Source: Luteimicrobium sp042670205 (lineage in GTDB: Bacteria > Actinomycetota > Actinomycetes > Actinomycetales > Cellulomonadaceae). Taken from it: a stretch of DNA of 64,000 nucleotides. Of this stretch, positions 17,334 through 26,207 are shown piece after piece. Location of the stretch: positions 18,351 through 82,350 of the forward strand of contig NZ_JBHUWD010000018.1 in NCBI RefSeq assembly GCF_042670205.1, written 5' to 3'. The position numbers and the translations under genes are program-made. The notes under the pieces are model-generated. The model made no database searches. It was not told where the DNA came from and saw nothing but the letters and a program-made list of their open reading frames with translations. The number at the start of each line of letters is the position of its first letter. Within the stretch, counting starts at the first letter, position 1.

Positions 17334-17373
17334 GCGTGAGGCCCGGTCCCCCGAAAGGAACCGGGCCTCACGC
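17334..17373 (-). terminator. 14-bp stem hairpin between khpA and rimM
   Basis: GCGTGAGGCCCGGT (17334-17347) and ACCGGGCCTCACGC (17360-17373) pair perfectly around a 12-base loop. It starts 43 bases after the KH-protein stop and ends only 32 bases before the rimM start. It is either a terminator with a promoter hidden further upstream, or an attenuator that lowers rimM-trmD relative to rpsP. Confidence 0.7.
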
Positions 17374-17415
17374 GTCGTGCTGGGCGGCGCGGAACGGAGT
17401 CCGCGCCGCGAGGCG

Positions 17416-17655
17416 TCAGCGGCGGTCGACGTCCACGACGTCGACGCGGACGGGCTCGTCGCCCGCGAGCGCACCCACGACGGTGCGCAGCGCGCGGGCC
17501 GTGCGGCCGCCACGACCGATGACCCGCCCGAGGTCGTCCGGGTGGACCCGGACCTCGAGGAGGTCACCGCGACGCGTCGCACGCGACGCGACACGCACGT
17601 CGTCCGGGTTGTCGACGATCCCCCGGACGAGGTGCTCGAGCGCGTCGGCGAGCAT
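17416..17655 (-). CDS. khpA: KH-domain RNA-binding protein KhpA
   Basis: A 79-residue single KH domain. The GxxG loop is in the stretch DLGRVIGRGGRTARALRTVV (residues about 41-60), and MLADALEHLVRGIVDNPDDV is the family N-terminus. KhpA binds many RNAs and in firmicutes acts with KhpB in cell-length control. The ATG at 17655 overlaps the rpsP stop by one base (TGATG), which is the conserved rpsP-khpA coupling. It is short and easily missed inside a longer overlapping reading frame. Confidence 0.93.
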   Translation of the reverse strand: MLADALEHLVRGIVDNPDDVRVASRATRRGDLLEVRVHPDDLGRVIGRGGRTARALRTVVGALAGDEPVRVDVVDVDRR

Positions 17656-18095
17656 CAGGCCTGCTCGTCGGAGGCCGGCTCCTGCTCCTCGGCACCCTCG
17701 GCCGGCTCGGTCGCCTTGGCGGCGGCCTTCTCGGCGACGGTGGCCTTGTGCTTCTCGGCGGCCTCGGCGGCAGCGGCGACCGCGGTCGCGGCGTCGGCCT
17801 TCTCGCCCTTGACCTTCAGCGTGCCCTCGGCACCCGGCAGGCCCTTGAACTTCTGCCAGTCGCCCGTGATCTTGAGGAGGGCGAGGACCTGCTCGGTCGG
17901 CTGCGCGCCGACGCCCAGCCAGTACTGCGCGCGCTCGCTGTCGATCTCGATGAGCGACGGCTCCTCGGTCGGGTGGTACTTGCCGATCTCCTCGATCGCG
18001 CGGCCGTCGCGGCGGGTGCGCGAGTCGGCGACGACGACACGGTAGTACGGGGCCCGGATCTTGCCGAGGCGCTTCAGACGGATCTTGGTGGCCAC
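17655..18095 (-). CDS. rpsP: 30S ribosomal protein S16
   Basis: An assembly protein of the 30S. MATKIRLKRLGKIRAPYYRV and the SRTRRDGRAIEEIGKYHPTEE block are diagnostic. The 146-residue product is far longer than the usual 80-90. The excess is an Ala/Glu/Lys-rich tail (about 95-146) ending SDEQA, rich in KAT-AEKAAAKA-type sequence and probably disordered. GTG at 18095 is preceded by AGGAGAG at about 10 nt. Confidence 0.97.
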   Translation of the reverse strand: MATKIRLKRLGKIRAPYYRVVVADSRTRRDGRAIEEIGKYHPTEEPSLIEIDSERAQYWLGVGAQPTEQVLALLKITGDWQKFKGLPGAEGTLKVKGEKADAATAVAAAAEAAEKHKATVAEKAAAKATEPAEGAEEQEPASDEQA

Positions 18096-18221
18096 TGTGG
18101 TGGTCTCTCCTGGTTCGTGTGGGGAGGTCCGCGTTCGCTCCCGGTGGGGCCGAGGGCGGTGGTTGGACCAGGGACGCGGCGGTGCGCGGAGAGAGGGGCC
18201 GGGCACGCCGAGTACGGCTCC

Positions 18222-18251
18222 ATTGTGCCAGACGACGACAACCGGTTCCAA
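18222..18251 (-). promoter_or_regulatory. candidate promoter of rpsP operon
   Basis: On the minus strand TTGGAA (18251-18246) and CACAAT (18227-18222) are 18 bases apart, a fair sigma-A pair. The start of transcription would be about 120 bases before the rpsP GTG. This is an inference from sequence alone. Confidence 0.4.
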
Positions 18252-18286
18252 GCCGGGCCGTGTGGCCCGTCCGTGGGTCCGAGCGA

Positions 18287-19402
18287 CTACCGGCGCGGGT
18301 TCTCGCCGCCGACGATGACGGCCTTCGGTGACCGGAGCACGCCGATGTCCTCGCGCGGGTCCGCGTCGTAGACCACGAGGTCCGCGACCGCGCCCTCGAC
18401 CAGGTGCCCGAGGCCGAGGAACTGGCGCGCGCGCCAGCTCGCCGCCGCGACCACCTCGGCCGCCGGGATGCCGGCCGCCACGAGCTCGGCGCACTCGTCG
18501 GCGAGCCGCCCGTGCTCCACGGTCGTCCCGGCGTCGGTGCCGACGAGCAGCGGGACACCGGCGTCGAACAGCGCGCGCACCTGGGCGTAGCGGTTCTCGT
18601 GCATGCTCCGCATCCGCTCCGCGAAGCGGGGGTACTTGCCGTCGGCCTGCGCGGCGAACCGGTCGAACTGGCCCACCTGCAGCAGCGTCGGCACGACGGG
18701 GATCCCGCGGGCGGCCAGCTCCCCCATGAGCTCGGGCGGCACGCCCGTGCCGTGCTCGAGGCAGTCGACCCCGGCGGCCAGGAGGCCGGGCAGGGCCTCT
18801 GCCGAGAACGTGTGCGCCGTCACGCGCGCCGCCTCGGAGTGTGCGACGGCGACCGCGTCGGCGAGCACGTCGTCCGGCCACAGGGGCGTGAGGTCCGCGT
18901 CGGCGCCGAGGTCGCGGTCGATCCAGTCGGCGACGAGCTTGACCCAGCCGTCCCCGGCGCGAGCTTCGCGCCGGACGGCCTCCGGCAGCTCGGCGACGTC
19001 GGCCAGCTCGTGGGCGAGGCCGCGGACGTACCGCTTCGGGCGGGCGAGGTGCCGGCCCGCGCGGACGATGCGCGGCAGGTGGGGACGGTGGACGAGCGGA
19101 GACGTGTCCGTCGGCGAACCGGCGTCGCGGACGGCCAGCACGCCCGCCCGGCGGTGGGCACGCGCCTGCTCCTCCGCCTCGGGGAGCCCGACGGCCCCCG
19201 TCTCACCGAGCCCGACGTGCGCGTGCATGTCCACGAGGCCCGGCAGGACCCAGCCCTCGATGGTGCGCTGGTGGGTGCCCGGCGCCGACGGCCGCGTGAA
19301 CGTGACGACCCCGTCCTTGACCCACAGCTCCGCGACCTCACGGTCGTCGCCGAGCAGCACCTGCCCGCGGATGTGCAGGGACGGACCCTCGAGCGCGGAC
19401 AT
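18287..19402 (-). CDS. amidohydrolase (imidazolonepropionase-like)
   Basis: A 371-residue TIM-barrel metallohydrolase. The metal ligands are visible: HAHVG (first strand), HTFS near residue 196, EHGTG near 216 and GTDAG near residue 294. The composite beta sandwich of the family is formed by the N-terminus (HIRGQVLLGDDREVAELWV) and the C-terminal ADLVVYDADPREDIGVL. The substrate cannot be read from sequence. The catalytic Lys of some relatives may correspond to WVKLVADW. ATG at 19402 is preceded by AAAGGAG with 6-nt spacing. It stands alone between ffh and rpsP. Confidence 0.87.
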   Translation of the reverse strand: MSALEGPSLHIRGQVLLGDDREVAELWVKDGVVTFTRPSAPGTHQRTIEGWVLPGLVDMHAHVGLGETGAVGLPEAEEQARAHRRAGVLAVRDAGSPTDTSPLVHRPHLPRIVRAGRHLARPKRYVRGLAHELADVAELPEAVRREARAGDGWVKLVADWIDRDLGADADLTPLWPDDVLADAVAVAHSEAARVTAHTFSAEALPGLLAAGVDCLEHGTGVPPELMGELAARGIPVVPTLLQVGQFDRFAAQADGKYPRFAERMRSMHENRYAQVRALFDAGVPLLVGTDAGTTVEHGRLADECAELVAAGIPAAEVVAAASWRARQFLGLGHLVEGAVADLVVYDADPREDIGVLRSPKAVIVGGENPRR

Positions 19403-19504
19403 CTGGCTCCTTTATGACTCACGACGCGGACAGCGGCGGCCGCTGACCGGGTGGTCAGCACGGCGAGCGTCCCGGCGACGAAACGATAGCGGCTCAGCAG
19501 GCCG

Positions 19505-21133
19505 TCATCGACCCAGGTACTTCTCCAGGTCAGGGGGGAGCTCGAGACCGTCCAGGCCCGGGCCGGCCGCGTCGGACGAGCCGGCGCCGCGGCCGACACC
19601 GAACGCCGAGCCGGGTGCGCTCGGCTCGGCGACCGTCTGGCCCGCCGCGCGCGCGGCCGCGGCGCGCTCCTGCGCGGCCCGCTTGGCGGGGTTGCCCGAC
19701 TTGCCCTTGACCTTGCGCTGCGGCGCCTGCCGTCCACGCGCCTTCTTGCCGCCGCCGAGCCCGGGGATGCCGCCCATGCCCGGCATGCCGGGGACGCCGC
19801 CGCCGCGCGCCACCTGGCGCATCATCTTCTGCGCGTTCTCGAACCGCTCGAGGAGCTGGTTGACGTCCGTGGTCGTCGAGCCGGAGCCGCGCGCGATGCG
19901 GGCGCGGCGCGACCCGTTGATGATCTTCGGGTTCTCGCGCTCGGCGGGAGTCATCGAGCGCACGATGGCCTCGATGCGGTCGACCTCGCGCTCGTCGAAG
20001 TTCTCGATCGCGTCGCGCATCTGGCCCATGCCCGGGAGCATCCCGAGCATCTTCTTCATGGAGCCCATGTTGCGCAGCTGCTGCATCTGCACGAGGAAGT
20101 CGGCGAGCGTGAAGTCCTCCCCGGCCTCGACCTTCGCGGCCATCTGCGCGGCCTGCTCGGCGTCGAACGCCTTCTCGGCCTGCTCGATGAGCGTCAGCAC
20201 GTCGCCCATGTCGAGGATGCGCGACGCCATCCGGTCGGGGTGGAAGACCTCGAGGTCGGTGAGCTTCTCGCCCGTCGACGCGAACAGGATCGGGCGGCCC
20301 GTGACGCCCGTGACCGACAGCGCGGCACCGCCGCGCGCGTCGCCGTCGAGCTTGGACAGGACGACGCCGGTGAAGTCGACGCCCTCCTCGAAGGCCTTCG
20401 CGGTCGCGACCGCGTCCTGGCCGATCATCGCGTCGATGACGAACAGGACCTCGTCGGGCTGCGTCGCGTCCCGGATGTCGGCGGCCTGGCGCATGAGGAG
20501 CTCGTCGACACCGAGGCGACCCGCGGTGTCGATGATCACGACGTCGTGCTGGCGCTGGCGCGCGGTCTCGACGCCGTCGCGCGCCACGCCGACCGGGTCG
20601 CCGATGACCGGGCCGTTCTCCGCGTCGGCGCCGCTCTGGTTGCCCGGGTGCGGCGCGAACACCGGCACGCCGGCGCGCTCGGCGACGACGGAGAGCTGGG
20701 TGACCGCGTTGGGGCGCTGCAGGTCCGCAGCGACGAGGAGGGGCGTGTGGCCCTGGTCCTTGAGCCAACGCCCGAGCTTGCCCGCGAACGTCGTCTTGCC
20801 GGCGCCCTGGAGGCCCGCGAGCATGATCACGGTCGGCGCGGTCTTCGCGAAGCGCAGCGTCCGGGTCTCGCCGCCGAGGACGCCGACGAGCTCCTCGTTG
20901 ACGATCTTGACGACCTGCTGCGCCGGGTTGAGGGCGCCCGACACCTCGGCCGACAGCGCGCGCTCGCGCACCTGGCCCGTGAACTCGCGCACGACGGGCA
21001 CCGCGACGTCGGCGTCGAGCAGGGCCCGGCGGATCTCGCGGATGGTCGCGTCGATGTCCGCCTCGGACAGACGACCCTTGGTGCGCAGGTTCTTGAAGGT
21101 CTGCGCGAGCCGGTCGGAGAGCGTGTTGAACAC
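19505..21133 (-). CDS. ffh: signal recognition particle protein Ffh
   Basis: The SRP54 GTPase that targets membrane proteins with 4.5S RNA to FtsY. The order is N domain (1-90), G domain with GLQGAGKTTFAGKLG, DTAGRLGVDE and TKLDGDARGG-type motifs, then a methionine-rich M domain containing MGSMKKMLGMLPGMGQM and GSRRARIARGSGSTTTDVN. The C-terminus, rich in Gly, Met and Lys, is long, giving 542 residues. GTG at 21133 (VFNTLSDRLAQTF) is the family start; the ATG at 21181 would add 16 residues. Confidence 0.96.
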   Translation of the reverse strand: MFNTLSDRLAQTFKNLRTKGRLSEADIDATIREIRRALLDADVAVPVVREFTGQVRERALSAEVSGALNPAQQVVKIVNEELVGVLGGETRTLRFAKTAPTVIMLAGLQGAGKTTFAGKLGRWLKDQGHTPLLVAADLQRPNAVTQLSVVAERAGVPVFAPHPGNQSGADAENGPVIGDPVGVARDGVETARQRQHDVVIIDTAGRLGVDELLMRQAADIRDATQPDEVLFVIDAMIGQDAVATAKAFEEGVDFTGVVLSKLDGDARGGAALSVTGVTGRPILFASTGEKLTDLEVFHPDRMASRILDMGDVLTLIEQAEKAFDAEQAAQMAAKVEAGEDFTLADFLVQMQQLRNMGSMKKMLGMLPGMGQMRDAIENFDEREVDRIEAIVRSMTPAERENPKIINGSRRARIARGSGSTTTDVNQLLERFENAQKMMRQVARGGGVPGMPGMGGIPGLGGGKKARGRQAPQRKVKGKSGNPAKRAAQERAAAARAAGQTVAEPSAPGSAFGVGRGAGSSDAAGPGLDGLELPPDLEKYLGR

Positions 21134-21187
21134 CAGGGGACCTCGGGGGTTCGGGGACGGGGGGCTCGGGATCCGAGCCACCCCAGC

Positions 21188-23053
21188 CTACCCGGCGGGC
21201 TCGGCCCCGCGGGCGCCCGCTCCCCCGCTAGGCCCGTCGTCCGGCCCGTTCCCGGGCCCGGAGCCGAGCGCGCGCAGCGTGAGCCCGGTGAGGTCGTCGA
21301 CGAGCCGGCGCCGCCACGCGGTCCACGCGCCCGGTCCGAGCGACGACGCGTCGGCCTCCGTGAGCGCGCGCAGCGCCTCGAGCAGGTCCGCGCGGTGGTC
21401 CACCGCCGTCGCCAGCGCCTCGACGGTCGCCGGGTCGTCCGGGTCCGAGCCCACGGCGAGCCGGGACAGCGTCAGGTGTTCGCGCACGAGGAGCGCGACG
21501 TCGTCGCGGGTCCCCGGCTCGAAGCCCATCCGGTCCAGGATCGCCGGGACGAGCCGCGCGCCCTCGACGGCGTGGTCCGTGGCGCCGGCCCGCTTGCCGA
21601 TGTCGTGCAGCAGGGCGGCGAGCAGGAGCACGTCCGGGTGCGCGACCTGCCGCTTGTCGCGGCCGGCGCGCGCGACCACCTCCACGAGGTGCCGGTCGAC
21701 GGTGTGCCGGTGGATCGCGGCCCGCTGGGGGCGGTTGCGCACGCCGGCCCACTCGGGGATCCAGGTGGTCACGACGCCCGCGAGGTCGAGGGCCTCCCAC
21801 ACCGGGACCTGGGCGGGCCCGCTGCCGAGCAGCGTGAGGAAGGCCTGCCGGGCCGCGCGGGGCCACGGCTCGGGCGGGGCCGGGCAGCGTGCGAGCGACC
21901 CGACCGAGACCGGCGAGAGCACGAGGCCGGTGCGCGCCGCGGTCGCCGCGGCACGGAGCGGGAGGACCGGGTCGGCCTCGGGGTGCGCGTCGACCGCGAG
22001 GACCAGCTCGCCGTCGTGCTCGACCAGCCCGTCGCCCACGGGGCGCAGGCGGGGCGCGGCACGCCGGCCCCGCACGAGGACGGGGCGGGCGAGCCGGGGG
22101 CGCTGGAGCGCCTGGCGCGCGCGGCGCACGGTGGTGTCGAGCGCGTAGCTCACCTCGCGTCCGGCCTCGGCGAGACCGGCGAGGAGCGCGTCGCCGTCGT
22201 CGTAGCCGGAGACGTCGGCCACCTCCTCCAGGTCCTGCAGCACGAGCCGGTTGGTGTGCCGCCGCGCGACGACGTGCACCGCGTCGCGGACGTCGAGCAG
22301 GTGCGACGCGGCCCGGTCGACGTCGCCGTGCGGGCGGTCCGTGAGCCACGTCGCCGCGAGCGCCGAGAGCACCACGGCGTCCCGGATCCCTCCGCGCGCC
22401 TCCTTGAGGTCGGGCTCGATGAGGTACGCGAGCTCGCCGAACCGGTCCGCGCGTTCCTTCGTGGACGCGAGGAGCTCCGGGAGGCGGCGCCTCGACGCCG
22501 ACCGCCAGTCCCCCAGCACCGCCGACGCCGCGCGGTGCACGACGACGGCGTCACCGGCGACCGGGCGCACGTCCAGCCACCCGACGGCGGCGGGCAGGTC
22601 CTTCGACGCCACCTGGCGGCACTGGGAGAGGGTGCGCACCGCGTGGTCGAGCTCGAGCTTCGCGTCCCACACCGGGTACCAGAGACCGTCGGCGACCCGT
22701 GCGACGGTCTCGGCGTCGTGGGTCCGGCCGTCGTGCACGAGCACGAGGTCGAGGTCGCTGGCCGGGCCGAGGTCGCCCCGACCCAGGCTCCCGACCGCCG
22801 CGAGCGCGAGGCCGGGAACCGCGCCGTCGTCGTCCTCGAGGCCCTGGGTCGCCTCGGCCCAGAGCCCTTCGAGCGCGGTGTCGACGAGGGCGACGAGAGC
22901 CGCACGACGCGCGACCCCGCTCCGACCGGGCCCCGAGAGCCGGGACCCCGTCTCGAGGAGGGCGAGCCGCAGGTCCCGGACCCCGACGGGGTCCGGGACC
23001 TGCGGCTGCTCCTCGACAGGCTGCTGCCCCCCGGCAGGCTGTCCGTCGGTCAT
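21188..23053 (-). CDS. glnD: [protein-PII] uridylyl/adenylyltransferase GlnD, lacking ACT domains
   Basis: It modifies the P-II protein with a nucleotide under nitrogen limitation and removes it when nitrogen is plentiful. The nucleotidyltransferase motif GSLGRGDLGPASDLDLVLV (about residue 88-106) and the HD motif ALLHDIGKR are intact. At 621 residues it is much shorter than the usual 800-900. Sequence after LTGLTLRALG is a short Gly/Pro tail ending GARGAEPAG, so the two C-terminal ACT domains that sense glutamine are absent. It directly follows glnB, with ATG 23053 just 4 bases after its stop. Confidence 0.93.
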   Translation of the reverse strand: MTDGQPAGGQQPVEEQPQVPDPVGVRDLRLALLETGSRLSGPGRSGVARRAALVALVDTALEGLWAEATQGLEDDDGAVPGLALAAVGSLGRGDLGPASDLDLVLVHDGRTHDAETVARVADGLWYPVWDAKLELDHAVRTLSQCRQVASKDLPAAVGWLDVRPVAGDAVVVHRAASAVLGDWRSASRRRLPELLASTKERADRFGELAYLIEPDLKEARGGIRDAVVLSALAATWLTDRPHGDVDRAASHLLDVRDAVHVVARRHTNRLVLQDLEEVADVSGYDDGDALLAGLAEAGREVSYALDTTVRRARQALQRPRLARPVLVRGRRAAPRLRPVGDGLVEHDGELVLAVDAHPEADPVLPLRAAATAARTGLVLSPVSVGSLARCPAPPEPWPRAARQAFLTLLGSGPAQVPVWEALDLAGVVTTWIPEWAGVRNRPQRAAIHRHTVDRHLVEVVARAGRDKRQVAHPDVLLLAALLHDIGKRAGATDHAVEGARLVPAILDRMGFEPGTRDDVALLVREHLTLSRLAVGSDPDDPATVEALATAVDHRADLLEALRALTEADASSLGPGAWTAWRRRLVDDLTGLTLRALGSGPGNGPDDGPSGGAGARGAEPAG

Positions 23054-23056
23054 CGG

Positions 23057-23395
23057 CTAGAGCGCCTCCGCGCCGGTCTCACCGGTGCGGACCCGGGTGA
23101 CCGCGTCCACCGGGACGGTCCACACCTTGCCGTCGCCGATCTTGCCGGTCTGCGACGCGGACACGATGGCCTCGGTCACGGCGGAGGCGTCCGGGTCGTC
23201 GACGAGGACCTCGACACGGACCTTCGGGACCAGGTCGACCGTGTACTCCGCGCCGCGGTAGACCTCGGTGTGACCCTTCTGGCGCCCGTAGCCGCTCGCC
23301 TCCGAGACGGTCATGCCCTTGACGCCGGCGGCCTCGAGGGCCGACTTCACGTCGTCGAGCCGGTGGGGCTGGATGATTGCGGTGACGAGCTTCAT
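23057..23395 (-). CDS. glnB: nitrogen regulatory protein P-II
   Basis: A trimeric signalling protein that reads 2-oxoglutarate and ATP/ADP and gates AmtB. MKLVTAIIQPHRLDDVKSAL is the N-terminus. The T-loop has RGAEYTVDLVPK with modified Tyr51 at its standard number. GKIGDGKVWTVPVDAVTRVRTGE is the C-terminal signature. The length is the normal 112 residues. ATGA overlap with amtB makes it a GlnK-type member of an amtB-glnK operon. Confidence 0.96.
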   Translation of the reverse strand: MKLVTAIIQPHRLDDVKSALEAAGVKGMTVSEASGYGRQKGHTEVYRGAEYTVDLVPKVRVEVLVDDPDASAVTEAIVSASQTGKIGDGKVWTVPVDAVTRVRTGETGAEAL

Positions 23396-24726
23396 GCCGA
23401 GATGCCCTCCTTGACGCGCCCGCCGGTGGCGGGGGTGGTGTCGTACGCGGTCTCACCGTGGAGCGCGAAGTCGACGCCGCCGACCTCGTCGGCCTCCGCG
23501 ACCCGCAGACCGGTGATGGCCTTGATGATGAGGCCGATCACGTAGGTCAGGACGAACGAGAAGACGACCGCGATGGCCGCGACCACGACCTGGGTCGCGA
23601 GCTGGGTCACGCCTCCACCGTAAAGGAGGCCCCGCTCCGCGCCCTCGGGCAGGAACCCGCCCTGCTTGTCGGTGGCGAGGAAGCCGATCAGGACGGTTCC
23701 GACGATGCCGCCGACGAGGTGGACGCCGACCACGTCGAGCGCGTCGTCGAAGCCGAACCGGAACTTCAGGCCCACCGCGAGAGCGCACAGGACGCCCGCG
23801 ACGAGACCGATGATCATCGCACCGTACGAGTCGACCGCGGCCGCGGCCGGCGTGATCGCGACCAGGCCGGCGACGACGCCGGACGCGGCGCCGAGCGAGG
23901 TGGCCTTGCCGTCACGGAACTTCTCCGTGGCCATCCAGGCGAGCATCGCGACGCACGTGGCCACGAACGTGTTGATCCACGCGCGGCCAGCAGTGCCGTC
24001 CGCGGCCCCCTCCGAGCCCGCGTTGAACCCGAACCAGCCGACCCACAGGAGCGCGGCGCCCAGCATCACGTAGGGCAGGTTGTGGGGCCGCATCGGCTCC
24101 TTGGGCCAGCCCTTGCGGCGGCCCAGGATCAGCGCGAGCGCGAGGCCCGCCGCACCGGCGTCGATGTGGACGACCGTGCCGCCCGCGAAGTCGATCGGCG
24201 TGGAAAGCGCGCTCGCGATCGGGCCGTCGCCGCTGAGCAGACCGCCGCCCCAGACCATGTGCGCGAGCGGGAAGTAGACCGCCGTCACCCAGACCGCCGA
24301 GAAGGCGATCCAGCTGCCGAGCTTGATGCGGTCGGCGATCGCGCCGGTGATGAGGGCGACCGTGATGACCGCGAAGGTCGCCTGGAACCCGACCGCGACG
24401 AGCGCCGGGACCCCGCCGCCCCCGAGGAGGCTGTTGTCGTCGGTGAGCCCGACGAGCCCGAAGTACTTGAACGGGTTCGCGAAGATCTCGTTGATGCCCG
24501 ACGTGTCCGTCGAGAAGGTCATCGAGTACCCGTAGAGGATCCAGATGAAACCGACGATCCCGGCGGCGACGAAGTTCATCACCATCATGTTGAGGACCGA
24601 CTTCGAGCGGACCATGCCGCCGTAGAAGAACGCCAGCCCGGGGACCGTCATCATCAGGACGATGACCGCGGACGTCATCATCCAGGCCGTGTTGCCCGTG
24701 TCCAGCTTGAAGGCGTCCGCCGCCAT
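23392..24726 (-). CDS. amtB: ammonium transporter AmtB
   Basis: A trimeric ammonium channel in the membrane with about eleven helices. MTVPGLAFFYGGMVRSKSVL is the Amt signature, and the pore histidines lie in VVHIDAGAAGLALAL and DVVGVHLVGG. I chose ATG at 24726 because AGGAG is 5 nt upstream; the ATG at 24744 is a plausible alternative. Its 444 residues are typical. The first gene of the nitrogen operon amtB-glnB-glnD, with a GlnR-like site upstream. Confidence 0.95.
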   Translation of the reverse strand: MAADAFKLDTGNTAWMMTSAVIVLMMTVPGLAFFYGGMVRSKSVLNMMVMNFVAAGIVGFIWILYGYSMTFSTDTSGINEIFANPFKYFGLVGLTDDNSLLGGGGVPALVAVGFQATFAVITVALITGAIADRIKLGSWIAFSAVWVTAVYFPLAHMVWGGGLLSGDGPIASALSTPIDFAGGTVVHIDAGAAGLALALILGRRKGWPKEPMRPHNLPYVMLGAALLWVGWFGFNAGSEGAADGTAGRAWINTFVATCVAMLAWMATEKFRDGKATSLGAASGVVAGLVAITPAAAAVDSYGAMIIGLVAGVLCALAVGLKFRFGFDDALDVVGVHLVGGIVGTVLIGFLATDKQGGFLPEGAERGLLYGGGVTQLATQVVVAAIAVVFSFVLTYVIGLIIKAITGLRVAEADEVGGVDFALHGETAYDTTPATGGRVKEGISA

Positions 24727-24827
24727 CAAGGCTCCTGTTGCCATGTGCCCGTCTCTCCCTCCGCCGACCTGGGCGGCCGGTCGGGGACAACGTTCTCGGC
24801 GACGGGTTTCGCCCGGTCGCGGCACGT

Positions 24828-24843
24828 GTTACAGGCAGGTGAC
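24828..24843 (-). promoter_or_regulatory. GlnR-like operator upstream of amtB
   Basis: GTTAC-N6-GTGAC (read on the plus strand; GTCAC-N6-GTAAC on the minus) matches the GTNAC-N6-GNNAC pattern of actinobacterial GlnR boxes. It lies 102-117 bases upstream of the amtB ATG. GlnR activates amtB-glnK-glnD in streptomycetes and mycobacteria. The gene for GlnR is not in the window. Confidence 0.5.
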
Positions 24844-24904
24844 ATGCGCCGCCCGGGAGTAAATGTTGGGTTTCACGGGTGCGAGACGGTCGGCCGGGAG
24901 GCCG

Positions 24905-26077
24905 TCACTCGCCGAGCAGCCCGTCCACGAACGCCTCGGGGTCGAACGGGGCGAGGTCGTCGGGACCCTCGCCCAGGCCGACGAGCTTGACCGGCACCCC
25001 GAGCTCGCGCTGCACCGCGACGACGATCCCGCCGCGCGCGGTGCCGTCGAGCTTGGTCAGGACGATGCCCGTGACGCCCGCGACCTCGCCGAACACGCGG
25101 GCCTGCGTGAGCCCGTTCTGGCCCGTCGTCGCGTCGAGCACGAGCAGCACCTCGGTGAGCGGGGCCTCCTTGGTGATGACGCGCGTGATCTTCCCGAGCT
25201 CGTCCATCAGGCCGGCCTTGTTCTGCAGGCGCCCGGCGGTGTCCACGACGACGACGTCCACGCCCTCGCGCCGCCCCGTGCGGACCGCGTCGAACGCGAC
25301 CGCGGCGGGGTCCGCGCCGTCGCGGTCCGAACGGACCGTCGGCACGCCGACGCGCGAGCCCCACGTCTCGAGCTGGTCCGCCGCCGCCGCGCGGAAGGTG
25401 TCCGCGGCGCCGAGGACGACGCTGCGCCCCTCCGCGACGAGCACCCGGGAGAGCTTGCCGATGGTCGTCGTCTTCCCGGTCCCGTTGACGCCGACGACGA
25501 GCAGCACGGCGGGCACCTCGGTCCCGTCCGGGCCGGGGTGGCGCTCGGTGGCGAGCGAACGGTCGAGGCTCGGGTCGACGATCGCCAGGAGCTCCGAGCG
25601 CAGGAGCTCGCGGACGGCCGCCGGGTCCTTGACGCCCTCGACCCGCACACGCGTCCGCAGCGCCTCGACGATCTCGCCGGTCGGTCCGGCGCCGACGTCC
25701 GCGAGCAGGAGCGTCTCCTCGAGCTCGTCCCAGTCGTCCTCCGTCAGGTGGTCGCGCGACAGGACCGCGAGCAGGCGCGCGCCGAGCGGCGACCCCGAGC
25801 GCGCGAGGCGGCCACGGAGCCGGACGAGCCGGCCTGCGACCGGCTCCGGCTGCTCGAGCGCGGGCGTCTCCGGGGCCGCCTCGGGCTCCGCAGGGGCCTC
25901 CGGGGCAGCGGTGGTGGGGGCCGGAGCCGAGGAGGGTGGCGCCTCAGCGACCGGAGGGGCCGCGGGCGCACCGCCTGCACCCCGCCGACGCGAGGCGACG
26001 ACCCGGTTCCCCACGAAGCCCGCCACGAGGGCGACGAGCACGACAGCGACGACGATCCACAGCCAGAGGTCCTTCAC
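24905..26077 (-). CDS. ftsY: signal recognition particle receptor FtsY
   Basis: The membrane docking GTPase for SRP. It begins with one membrane segment (LWIVVAVVLVALVAGFVG, residues about 6-23), then an acidic Ala/Pro-rich A region, as in other actinobacteria. The NG domain has GVNGTGKTTTIGKLSRVL, DTAGRLQNKAGLMDEL and TKLDGTARGG. Its length is 390 residues, starting at GTG 26077. Ffh is 5 kb away, with the nitrogen operon between them. Confidence 0.95.
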   Translation of the reverse strand: MKDLWLWIVVAVVLVALVAGFVGNRVVASRRRGAGGAPAAPPVAEAPPSSAPAPTTAAPEAPAEPEAAPETPALEQPEPVAGRLVRLRGRLARSGSPLGARLLAVLSRDHLTEDDWDELEETLLLADVGAGPTGEIVEALRTRVRVEGVKDPAAVRELLRSELLAIVDPSLDRSLATERHPGPDGTEVPAVLLVVGVNGTGKTTTIGKLSRVLVAEGRSVVLGAADTFRAAAADQLETWGSRVGVPTVRSDRDGADPAAVAFDAVRTGRREGVDVVVVDTAGRLQNKAGLMDELGKITRVITKEAPLTEVLLVLDATTGQNGLTQARVFGEVAGVTGIVLTKLDGTARGGIVVAVQRELGVPVKLVGLGEGPDDLAPFDPEAFVDGLLGE

Positions 26078-26207
26078 GCGGACCAGTGTTCCAGGCGCAG
26101 CGGCCTCGGCCTACCCGAGCCGCGACGCGCCGCGCAAGGTGGGCGCGCCGAGGGCCGTCGTCGTGCGCTGATGAGGGTGGCCGGTGGGTGTCCCGGTCAC
26201 GGTGCGC

